Below are positions 33,201 to 39,580 of a stretch of 64,000 nucleotides of DNA, one piece after another. Source of the DNA: Parvibaculum sp002684405 (GTDB lineage: Bacteria > Pseudomonadota > Alphaproteobacteria > Parvibaculales > Parvibaculaceae); NCBI GenBank assembly GCA_965140395.1, contig OZ223207.1, positions 620,001 to 684,000 of the forward strand. Direction: 5' to 3'. Both the position numbers and the translations under genes were made by a program. Position 1 is the stretch's first letter; every line of letters begins with the position of its first letter. The notes beneath the pieces were generated by a model. That model worked only from the letters and a program-made list of their open reading frames with translations, made no database searches and had not been told where the DNA came from.

Positions 33201-33812
33201 AACCGCCTTCATGGCGGGGTGGCCAAGGCGCAGGTCGCTGCGCGGCTGGCGGGTATCTATCTGCTCGACCAGAAGCCCAAGGCCGCGCTCCATGCGCTGC
33301 GCGAGACGCGGCAGGTGCAGCTTCCCGCCGCGCTGCAGGAACAGCGCCGTCTTCTGGAGGCCCGCACGCTGGCCGACCTTCATCAATATGACAATGCGCT
33401 GGACCTGCTGGCGCAGATGAAAAACCGGAAAGCGGCTCTTCTGCGCTGCGACGTGCTGTGGGATTCCGCGCGCTGGCCCGACGCGGGCGCCGCCCTGGAG
33501 GCGGAGCTTGGCGATAGCTGGAAGAACGATGGCGCGCTGGACGCGGAGACGCGGTTCGAGGTGATGCGCGCCGCGATCGCCTATTCCATGGCGCAGGACG
33601 AGGACGGGCTCGGCCGTCTTCGCAAGAAGTTCGGCGAGAAGATGCAGCAAAGCCCGGATGCGAGCGCCTTCGCCGCCGTGTCCGACCCCATCGGCACCGG
33701 TAGTGGCGGTGCCTTCCGCGATGCGGTGCGCCGCATTGCCTCGGTCAATACGCTGGACAAGTTCCTCGCCTCGCTCGGCAAGGGCACCCCGACGGATGCG
33801 GTGCTGAACTAG
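30294..33812 (+). CDS. Large secreted TPR protein of the flagellar cluster
   Basis: 1172 residues from a GTG after GGAAGC. A signal peptide (WQAAMAAALVVALSFVSSAARAA) precedes AMIN-like beta segments (RLSLKEENGYGRMIFAFQGD, then THLVFDW-like TRLVFDWNQPVLYAMARRGN). A charged low-complexity linker (about 280-370) follows, then another beta region, then from about residue 600 a long TPR-like array (EAWLDYARYLVGNGLGQEAL, IQAALELMRTVSLNFPHSDA, ALLRCDVLWDSARWPDAGAA). I do not recognise a named family. Position after fliL-fliM-motE suggests a periplasmic scaffold for motor or stator assembly; this is inference. Confidence 0.7.
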   Translation: MIGIRHFWNGLNGAGWQAAMAAALVVALSFVSSAARAADTPRLSLKEENGYGRMIFAFQGDVPAYTQKTVAGVLVLSFERPVSVGLKTFSREMPRYVAQAREDAAGKTLRLALTTDFWVNTRVAEHSLYVDLIPPQWAGPAPGLPKDVLARLAAAKKAKQEAEAAKEAAAKAGIDVPTAPDPVLHVRAVHANAMTRLVFDWNQPVLYAMARRGNKVTLTFDRDARVDLAPLRVNRPPYLKDIKAAKHQGKLVVQLTVANKAKVRDFREELSIVLDIEGDHLAAPAADADVETKAPDAALHSHDAADGVATEDDAAAPGHDSGHSRVEQAKLEQGKAEKHSAADRHAGEAVSSRSGDASRLGDMPPKEGERADDGRVAVTLDAGAETSDLIFSWPEEVGAAVFEWAGDLWVVFDRKAEFDLSSLPEDGARIGKWRSIELPQGIAFAAKLNGPMLIGANAEGRDWRISIGETLTSAGGAIPVSRSWQDDGKGVVTLGLASAHRVIRITDPLTRQKAIAVTAEAPVQGVQTPRSFIEFRILQSVQGVGIVPIADDVNVAVAPQSVVVSRKEGLTLSADMSVDRGDRMALADGDADGQAGRSLPGRMDIEAWAKAPAEAGQGFMAGKQYYQDRIARAGFSDVGEAWLDYARYLVGNGLGQEALAALASAAKAEPSSINSASYRALRGAAGVLARHYSEALEDLNGHGLDSDPYAAGWRGAARAGRGEWERARSAFALAGNTVDNTGRDMALDFRIDAAMAGLETGDLDFAKRMVRAMPDPGDDEKDLARTLVVQARLAEAQGQPEDAKILYDQAEETGYPPVQAEARFRLADLKHRSGEMDDKGFAAELEKLRMAWRGGELELSVLRALANIRLRQGNIQAALELMRTVSLNFPHSDAAHVLAGRMSDVFANYFISGGGKEMPPVKALAFYYNFQQLTPVGQKGDEMIRHLADRLVEVDLLPQAAQLLDYQIENRLHGGVAKAQVAARLAGIYLLDQKPKAALHALRETRQVQLPAALQEQRRLLEARTLADLHQYDNALDLLAQMKNRKAALLRCDVLWDSARWPDAGAALEAELGDSWKNDGALDAETRFEVMRAAIAYSMAQDEDGLGRLRKKFGEKMQQSPDASAFAAVSDPIGTGSGGAFRDAVRRIASVNTLDKFLASLGKGTPTDAVLN

Positions 33813-33888
33813 AACGGCCTATCCAGACTTTCCTCATTTGACGGTGGATGGTGGCGCTAGACCGCGGGGTGGGCCTTGCGTTAGAAAT

Positions 33889-33906
33889 GCAATGTTATAA
33901 CATTAC
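33889..33906. promoter_or_regulatory. Zur-type operator before the COG0523 gene
   Basis: AATGTTATAACATT at 33891-33904 is a perfect 14-bp palindrome, flanked to give GCAATGTTATAACATTAC. It matches the TGTTATAA-core palindromes bound by the zinc repressor Zur. It lies 36 bases before the gene start. No other gene shares it, as the TPR gene upstream ends at 33812. Confidence 0.72.
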
Positions 33907-33941
33907 AAAACTAAGCCGGTTCCATATCGCAAGGTGCCTCA

Positions 33942-35168
33942 ATGCTGGAGCAGAAACTTCCCGTTACCGTCCTCTCCGGGTTTCTGGGAGCGGGGAAGAC
34001 GACTCTTCTCAACAATATCCTGAACAATCGGGAAGGGCGTCGTATCGCCGTTATCGTGAACGATATGAGCGAGGTGAATATCGACGCCGATCTCGTGCGC
34101 GCGGGCGATGCGGCCTTTACGCGGTCGGAAGAGCAACTGGTCGAAATGACCAATGGCTGCATCTGCTGCACCTTGCGCGACGACCTTCTGAAAGAGGTGC
34201 GCGACCTCGCCGAGGACGGGCGCTTCGATTATCTCGTGATCGAGTCCACCGGGATCTCCGAGCCTTTGCCCGTTGCCGCGACCTTCGATTTTCGCGACGA
34301 GGCGGGAGAAAGTCTCGGGGATGTGGCGGAACTCGACACGATGGTCACGGTGGTCGATGCGGCGAACCTGTTGAAAGACTATTCCTCAACCGATTTTCTC
34401 GGGGATCGCGGCGAAAGCCTCGGCGAGGGGGATGACCGGTCGCTGGTCGGACTGCTCGTCGAACAGATCGAATTCGCGAATGTGATCATCCTCAACAAGG
34501 TGGACGAGACGACGCCGGAGGACCTCGATATTGCCCGCGGCATCATCCGCTCGCTCAATGCCGACGCGAAGATCATCGAGACCGATTTTTCGCGCGTGGC
34601 CCTCGATGAGGTGATCGATACGGGGCTCTTCGACTTCGAGGAGGCCCAGCGGCACCCGCTTTGGTACAAGGAACTGCTCGGCTTTGCCGACCATGTGCCG
34701 GAAACCGAGGAATATGGCATTCGCAGCTTCGTCTATCGGGCGAGGCGGCCCTTCCACCCGGAAAAGTTCCACGACTTCCTGAACAAGAGCTGGCCGGGCG
34801 TGATGCGCGCCAAGGGGCATTTCTGGCTGGCGACGCGGCCCGAATGGGTGGGCGAGGTCAGTCAGGCGGGGGCGCTCGTGCGCAATGAAGCGATCGGCTT
34901 CTGGTGGGACGCGCTGCCGCGCGAGCGCTGGCCGGAAAATCCCGAATGGCGGACCGAGCTGCGCAAACATTGGCATAAGGTCTGGGGCGACCGCCGGCAG
35001 GAGATCGTGTTCATCGGGCGCGATATGGATGAGGCGTGGATCAGGGCGGAACTCGATGCCTGCCTTCTCGGAACTGACAGGAAAGCGCGTTTCGACTGGA
35101 AGGCCTGGTCGGAGCTTCGTGATCCGTTTCCTGCCTGGCGGAGCAATATGCTGGCCGAGGAGGCATAA
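33942..35168 (+). CDS. CobW/COG0523 GTPase, likely zinc chaperone (ZagA/YeiR type)
   Basis: 408 residues. Walker A is GFLGAGKTTLLNN, the metal motif is NGCICC (CxCC), Walker B region ends ESTGISEP, and NKVDE is the guanine-specificity motif. The C-terminal CobW_C domain has FWLATRPEWVGEV and ends LDACLLG. COG0523 proteins deliver metals; those behind a Zur box are made in zinc starvation and supply zinc to target enzymes. Monocistronic with its own terminator. Confidence 0.88.
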   Translation: MLEQKLPVTVLSGFLGAGKTTLLNNILNNREGRRIAVIVNDMSEVNIDADLVRAGDAAFTRSEEQLVEMTNGCICCTLRDDLLKEVRDLAEDGRFDYLVIESTGISEPLPVAATFDFRDEAGESLGDVAELDTMVTVVDAANLLKDYSSTDFLGDRGESLGEGDDRSLVGLLVEQIEFANVIILNKVDETTPEDLDIARGIIRSLNADAKIIETDFSRVALDEVIDTGLFDFEEAQRHPLWYKELLGFADHVPETEEYGIRSFVYRARRPFHPEKFHDFLNKSWPGVMRAKGHFWLATRPEWVGEVSQAGALVRNEAIGFWWDALPRERWPENPEWRTELRKHWHKVWGDRRQEIVFIGRDMDEAWIRAELDACLLGTDRKARFDWKAWSELRDPFPAWRSNMLAEEA

Positions 35169-35180
35169 AGAAGACGCATA

Positions 35181-35209
35181 AAAAAGCCGGGCATGACGCC
35201 CGGCTTTTT
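35181..35209. terminator. Bidirectional terminator
   Basis: AAAAAGCCGGGC-ATGAC-GCCCGGCTTTTT, a perfect 12-bp stem usable on both strands, between the convergent COG0523 and oxygenase genes. Confidence 0.88.
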
Positions 35210-35227
35210 CGTTCGGTTCCGGTTTCG

Positions 35228-36586
35228 CTATGCGGCTTTGGCGTGGCCGTGCTGCTCGCGGATCGTTTCATCGTGATATTGCGACGGGTCGGTCGTGTAT
35301 TCGGCGTGGCCGTAATCGACGAGGAGCCTGTTCAGCTTGTCGATCAGGCGGCGGTCGGCCCATTCCTTGAGGCCGGGCGTGCGCAGGGCGAGCGCATAGA
35401 GTTTTTCGCGGCCGAAGATGAAGAGCGCCAGTGAGACGAAGAGCGGCAGGTCGTAGGGCCTGAGTTCCACGCCCATCAGCTTCGCCTTGCCGGTCTTGTC
35501 GCCCTTCAGGAACTGGCGGTTGAAATAGACGCGGGAGAAGCTCCTCTCCAGGAAGTTGAAGATGCGGTTCTTCAACGAATGGTCCTTCGGGAAATAGGCG
35601 GCCATGGTGGCGCGGACCAGCGCGCCGCAGGTCTCGTCGTCATAGCCGTCGCGCAGCGTGCCGGAATAGATGGTCATGGCGTCGTAAATGCCCTGCGGCG
35701 TGGTGGCCAGCAGGTCTTCCGGCAGGCCGAGGAGCCAGCAGCGATAGCGGTTGAACTCCACGAAGGCGCGTTCCGACGGCGTGAACTCGGTGCGGCCCGC
35801 GCGCATCATCTGGAAGGCGAGGAGGAAGACGGCGATGGTGCCGGCGGGCATCTGGTCCACCTGCGGCACCGGAATGCCATAGACGTTGACGTCCCATTTG
35901 GCGGAGCCGCGCAGCACGTTGAAGCGCACCATGGAGTGCATCAGCCGCACCATGGCCGCCGATTTGAAGCCGGGGCCGAAACGGTCGAGCGCACCGGGAA
36001 GCGAAGTGGTGGTGAAGAAGCTCGCCGTCTCCTTGATGCGGCGCACGGCGGTCTCATGGGAGAGCGTGCCGGTGAGCGCCATGGGCAGCGCGGAATATTT
36101 GTTGAGGAAGGTGGCGACGAAAGCGCCGCGCACAACGAAGGGGGAGAGGGTCGCCATGGGATTGCGGCTGACGCGCGCGCCTTCCTCGATGAGGCTCATG
36201 TCGATCCAGTCCGGCGTATCCTCCATCTCGCGGATGAAGGCGATGAGTTCCTTCGGCGCGTCGGGAACGTTTTCCACGCCCTTGTCGCAGGCCTCGGTCA
36301 GCATGCCGATGAGGCCGCGGAAGCCGTATTTCGGCATCAGCGCGGCATAGGCGTCCGACGTATTGTCGCCCAGCATGGTGTAGGCGCGGGCGCGGGCCAC
36401 CGTTTCCGGATCGGAGAGGAGGCGGCGTCGCGTGCTGTCGTCGCCGTCATTCAGGCGCATGCTCTGCTCGTCAGGATTGTCGACGAAGCGCTCCGGCTTA
36501 ATCGAGAAATCCACCTTGCCGTACATTTCCGGCAGGTTTTCGCGTTGCGCGGCGACGCGCGCTTCCAGAGCTTCCAGGCTCTCCAT
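35228..36586 (-). CDS. Oxygenase MpaB/Lcp-like protein (DUF2236 family)
   Basis: 452 residues from the ATG at 36586, preceded by GGAGGACGGG; a TTG at 36598 is rejected. The core RFGPGFKSAAMVRLMHSMVR has the Arg and His expected around the heme in latex-clearing (Lcp) and MpaB oxygenases. RAFVEFNRYRCWLLGLPEDL and the helix-rich rest fit the family. No signal peptide, so probably cytoplasmic or membrane-associated. Divergent from a TetR gene with a shared operator, so its expression is likely induced by a small ligand, perhaps its substrate. Substrate unknown. Confidence 0.75.
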   Translation of the reverse strand: MESLEALEARVAAQRENLPEMYGKVDFSIKPERFVDNPDEQSMRLNDGDDSTRRRLLSDPETVARARAYTMLGDNTSDAYAALMPKYGFRGLIGMLTEACDKGVENVPDAPKELIAFIREMEDTPDWIDMSLIEEGARVSRNPMATLSPFVVRGAFVATFLNKYSALPMALTGTLSHETAVRRIKETASFFTTTSLPGALDRFGPGFKSAAMVRLMHSMVRFNVLRGSAKWDVNVYGIPVPQVDQMPAGTIAVFLLAFQMMRAGRTEFTPSERAFVEFNRYRCWLLGLPEDLLATTPQGIYDAMTIYSGTLRDGYDDETCGALVRATMAAYFPKDHSLKNRIFNFLERSFSRVYFNRQFLKGDKTGKAKLMGVELRPYDLPLFVSLALFIFGREKLYALALRTPGLKEWADRRLIDKLNRLLVDYGHAEYTTDPSQYHDETIREQHGHAKAA

Positions 36587-36599
36587 CCCGTCCTCCAAA

Positions 36600-36630
36600 A
36601 CTTACAATTCATAAGTTACAGATTGTAAGT
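36600..36630. promoter_or_regulatory. TetR operator between oxygenase and tetR
   Basis: ACTTACAAT (36600-36608) and ATTGTAAGT (36622-36630) form a perfect 9-bp inverted repeat with a 13-base spacer. A half-related CATAAGTTACA lies inside. It is centred 29 bases from the oxygenase start and 43 from the tetR start, so one regulator dimer pair could control both genes. Confidence 0.72.
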
Positions 36631-36657
36631 TATGCTTTCCGGGTCAGCGGAGCAAGT

Positions 36658-37284
36658 ATGCAGCAAACAAAAAATACAAGTCAGGCCACACGTCGCCAGC
36701 GCATGAATGTGGAGGACCGGCGCGAGCAGATCCTCGATGCGACGCGGGATATGGTCGATGCCGAAGGCTTTTACGCGGTCACGCTGGACCGGGTGGCGGG
36801 GGAATGCGGCATCACGCGGACTGTGATCTACCAGCAATTCGGCAATCTCTCCGGCCTGCTGCTTGCCATGGTGGACCGGGAATATGAGCGGGCGGCGCGG
36901 AGTTTCGACAGTGCCGCCGAGCGGGCGCCCGCCAAAGGACAATCGCGCTACGGGGCCGGCGTTGCGGGTATGCTGGAGGCGGTAGACGCTTCGCCCGCAA
37001 CCTGGCGGATGCTGCTCATGCCGAGCCAGGGCGGGCCGCCGGAGCTTTATAACCGGCTGGAGCAGGGCCGCGCGCTGGCGCGGGCGCATTTCGCCGATGC
37101 GCTGGAGAAAGAGGGGATGAGTTCATCGTCCCGGGCCAATCCGGACAGCGAACTTGCCGTGCATATGCTGCTGGCCGTGTCGGAAGAGCTGGTGCATCTG
37201 AGGCTGACGGACCCGGAGGCCTATACGACCGAACGCCTCATCGCGCAGGCGGAATGGCTCTTCAAGGCAATGTTTCCGGGGTGA
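36658..37284 (+). CDS. TetR-family transcriptional regulator
   Basis: 208 residues. The helix-turn-helix (residues about 22-65) reads REQILDATRDMVDAEGFYAV then LDRVAGECGITRTVIYQQFG. The ligand domain is all-helical with no clear relatives by eye. Divergently placed from the MpaB-like oxygenase and probably its repressor. It marks the left border of the lower-GC patch. Confidence 0.87.
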   Translation: MQQTKNTSQATRRQRMNVEDRREQILDATRDMVDAEGFYAVTLDRVAGECGITRTVIYQQFGNLSGLLLAMVDREYERAARSFDSAAERAPAKGQSRYGAGVAGMLEAVDASPATWRMLLMPSQGGPPELYNRLEQGRALARAHFADALEKEGMSSSSRANPDSELAVHMLLAVSEELVHLRLTDPEAYTTERLIAQAEWLFKAMFPG

Positions 37285-37289
37285 GCTTT

Positions 37290-37838
37290 CTACGCTGGCC
37301 AGTTATCCAACGGACTCCAACCCAATTCAGCCTCTATTCGACGACGATAGGCTGTATCTATCTGCCGAGGTGCTAGCCGTATATAGCGCTCTGCACAGTC
37401 ACGTTTGGCACCTCTTAGAGAACGAAGGTAGCTAACCACTTCGTCTATTGACGGCGTGCGGTATTCGTTTCCAATTTTCGGTTTCAAATTTGTCCAGATC
37501 ACAGCGTCGATTTTTCGAGCGCTTGCCCATTTATGGAGATCGGGAATAGATCTTGGTGATTGGGTTCCAGCAGACCAGCTACCAATCGCTTGTAGCTTAC
37601 AATCCTCCCGTTTTTGGAGATCCGAGCGCGAGGCCGCCAGATTATGAGTGTCCATGACGGCCCAAAAGGTTCGGACTGGGGTCGCGTTGCTTTCAACGAC
37701 TAGCGTAATTCGGCCGTCTCGCGACTGGCGCGAAAACTCAACGGATACTAAGGGGCCATCGTCGGACCATTGCCCTTGTATGGGGAGTTCACGCGGATCC
37801 CAAATGAGTGACCCCCATCCAAGGCAAGCAATAGTCAT
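37290..37838 (-). CDS. Hypothetical protein, possibly gamma-glutamylcyclotransferase-like
   Basis: 182 residues. CLGWGSLIWDP at residues 5-15 resembles the substrate-binding YGSL loop of gamma-glutamylcyclotransferases (ChaC has a YGSLIW version). The rest is not recognised. The DNA here is visibly more A/T-rich than the flanks, which fits acquisition by transfer. It lies about 100 bases downstream of the higA-like gene on the same strand. Confidence 0.45.
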   Translation of the reverse strand: MTIACLGWGSLIWDPRELPIQGQWSDDGPLVSVEFSRQSRDGRITLVVESNATPVRTFWAVMDTHNLAASRSDLQKREDCKLQAIGSWSAGTQSPRSIPDLHKWASARKIDAVIWTNLKPKIGNEYRTPSIDEVVSYLRSLRGAKRDCAERYIRLAPRQIDTAYRRRIEAELGWSPLDNWPA

Positions 37839-37940
37839 CGGACATCTCCCTAGATATGCCCATTCTGGGGACCATACAAAGCGGGCACTTCAAAAACGCC
37901 TGTTTAGCGGTGACTCCACAACATATCGGCCAGCTAATTT

Positions 37941-38249
37941 TCAGGCAGCTTCCAGATCATCGCATTTTTCGATGGCGGCGATTTCGTCTTCCAACGTCTC
38001 TGCCTCGATGGCGAGGTCATAGGCCGCCTGCATGTTCATCCAGAATTGCGGCGTGGTGCCGAAGAACTTGGCCAGACGCAGGGCGGTGTCCGTCGTGACC
38101 GGCGTTTCTTCGCGGCTGAGGCGTTCGATCCGCGTGCGGGGGACGCGAAGCTTCTTGGCGAGCGCATAAGGCGTTAGCCCGAGGGGACGCAGATATTCCT
38201 CGCGCAGGATTTCGCCCGGATGAATGGGCGGCAGTTTGTTCGGTGCCAT
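37941..38249 (-). CDS. HigA-family antitoxin, no HigB visible
   Basis: 102 residues from the ATG at 38249 (MAPNKLPPIHPGEILREEYL, the usual HigA start). The HTH is LTPYALAKKLRVPRTRIERL, followed by TTDTALRLAKFFGTTPQFWM, the XRE/HigA hallmark. In higBA pairs the toxin gene usually comes just before, but the 106 bases upstream hold only a palindrome and the divergent hicA. It is an orphan antitoxin or a stand-alone regulator. Confidence 0.8.
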   Translation of the reverse strand: MAPNKLPPIHPGEILREEYLRPLGLTPYALAKKLRVPRTRIERLSREETPVTTDTALRLAKFFGTTPQFWMNMQAAYDLAIEAETLEDEIAAIEKCDDLEAA

Positions 38250-38310
38250 TCGATCTCTCCTTGGATGCTGTGTGCGCTTTGGTAGGCAGGGAATAAAATA
38301 CGTCATTTTT

Positions 38311-38342
38311 GTCTTTTTTGTTGATATTAGGACAAAAAAGAC
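38311..38342. promoter_or_regulatory. Palindromic operator between higA-like and hicA
   Basis: GTCTTTTTTGT, ten bases, ACAAAAAAGAC: a perfect 11-bp inverted repeat ending 13 bases before the hicA start. Placed so that the HTH of HicB, or HigA, could repress one or both divergent genes. Confidence 0.6.
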
Positions 38343-38355
38343 CTATTTTTTGCTT

Positions 38356-38562
38356 ATGAACGGACAGGAATTCATTCGCAGGGTCAGAAAACTCGGCAGG
38401 AAAAAGGGAATTCCTGTGAGTGCGGACAGCGAGCGCGGCAAGGGTTCCCATGGACGCCTCTACTATGGAGACAAATGGACGACAGTAAAACATTCGGAAA
38501 TCGGAAAAGGCCTCTTTCGTGCCATGTGCGTGCAATTGGGAATCGATCCGGATGAACTTTAA
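38356..38562 (+). CDS. hicA: HicA-family toxin (mRNA interferase)
   Basis: 68 residues (MNGQEFIRRVRKLGRKKGIP). GKGSHGRLYYGDKWTTVKHS contains the dsRBD-like fold with the catalytic His (GSH). Full length for HicA. Overlaps or abuts hicB, which would neutralise it. Small size and A/T-rich context typical for a mobile toxin-antitoxin module. Confidence 0.82.
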   Translation: MNGQEFIRRVRKLGRKKGIPVSADSERGKGSHGRLYYGDKWTTVKHSEIGKGLFRAMCVQLGIDPDEL

Positions 38563-39130
38563 GGAGTTGGATATAGAGATGGAGAATGAACTTGGAATCA
38601 CGCTGGCTTATCCCGCCAGCTTTACGGATGAGGATGGCGAACTGATCGTAACCTTCCGGGATATTCCGGAAGCACTTACTTCTGGCCAGAACGAAGAAGA
38701 CGCGATCGAAGAGGCGTGTGACGCTCTGAAAGTGGCGATTGCAGGATATTTGAAAGAAGGCAAATCCATTCCGCGACCCAGCAATGTTGCGCGAGGCGAA
38801 CACCTTATTCCGGTGAGCCCTTCTCTTGCCGCGAAAGCCTTCCTCTCAGATGCAATGCGCGCAAAGGAAATGACGCAGGTCGATCTGGCTGTCGAGATGG
38901 GCGTCGAACCAAAGCAGGTTCAACGCATTCTGAATCCGGATCATGCGTCCACCCTGGCAAGTCTTTCGAAAGCCTTGGGGGCGGTTGGCCTTTCGGTGAC
39001 AATGACGCTGGTGGATGTCAGCGAAAATCGCAGAATGCTCAGAGCCTCGGGCAAGCCTGCCAATGATCCTTACGTGCTCCATCCGATGAAGGCCGTCCGT
39101 GGTCGACCGGCGCTACGCGAGAAAGCATAA
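38552..39130 (+). CDS. hicB: HicB-family antitoxin with HTH domain
   Basis: 192 residues from the ATG at 38552 (overlap of 11 bases with hicA); an ATG at 38579 after AAGGAG is an alternative. The N-terminal partial RNase H fold (LAYPASFTDEDGELIVTFRD, then ACDALKVAIAGYLKEGKSIP) binds HicA. Residues about 100-155 add a DNA-binding HTH (MTQVDLAVEMGVEPKQVQRI) used for autorepression. The extra C-terminal extension (about 40 residues) is unusual for HicB. Confidence 0.82.
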   Translation: MNFKELDIEMENELGITLAYPASFTDEDGELIVTFRDIPEALTSGQNEEDAIEEACDALKVAIAGYLKEGKSIPRPSNVARGEHLIPVSPSLAAKAFLSDAMRAKEMTQVDLAVEMGVEPKQVQRILNPDHASTLASLSKALGAVGLSVTMTLVDVSENRRMLRASGKPANDPYVLHPMKAVRGRPALREKA

Positions 39131-39219
39131 GGCTGCCAAATGGTAGCGGTGGTGCGCCTCGAACCCCCAGAAGGAGCAAGGGCGGAAGTCCCCTTACCAA
39201 ATTGCAACCAAATGTCACA

Positions 39220-39243
39220 TTGCAAATGAGAGGGGCTTGCATT
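39220..39243. promoter_or_regulatory. Fur-like box upstream of feoA
   Basis: TTGCAAATGAGAGGGGCTTG followed by CATT resembles alphaproteobacterial Fur boxes of the TGCAAATGA-N-TTGCA kind. It is not a perfect palindrome. The 49-base distance to feoA supports iron control of feoAB. Confidence 0.5.
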
Positions 39244-39292
39244 TAAGTGCCTTCAAAACTGCCCATAGGTGGCAGGATGAAGGGCAGGCTCC

Positions 39293-39580
39293 ATGGCACT
39301 CGATACCGCTGATCAATCCACCGTTCCGCATTGGCCGCTTGGCGAGGGCCGGGTGGGCGATGCCGGGATCGTGACCGATATCGTCACGGCCGACGATCAG
39401 CCCGAGCTTGAGCGCCTGTTGCTTGAAATGGGCTTTGTGGAAGGCGCGCGGGTGGAACTCATTCATGAAGGCCCGATGGGCCGCGATCCCATCGCAGTGA
39501 AGGTGGACGATATGCGCGTGGCGCTGCGCCGCCGCGAGGCGGGTTGCATCATGGTTGCTTCGGATAGCCGCCCGTCATGA
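39293..39580 (+). CDS. feoA: Ferrous iron transport protein A
   Basis: 95 residues. An SH3-like FeoA domain (IVTADDQPELERLLLEMGFV, then GARVELIHEGPMGRDPIAVK) follows a short N-terminal extension. It assists FeoB in Fe(II) uptake. Overlaps feoB by four bases (ATGA), so the two are translationally coupled. Confidence 0.9.
   Translation: MALDTADQSTVPHWPLGEGRVGDAGIVTDIVTADDQPELERLLLEMGFVEGARVELIHEGPMGRDPIAVKVDDMRVALRRREAGCIMVASDSRPS

Noticed and set aside
38250..38355. A HigB toxin gene upstream of the HigA-like antitoxin
   Set aside because: The gap to hicA is 106 bases and has no open frame of the needed size; no remnant is recognisable.
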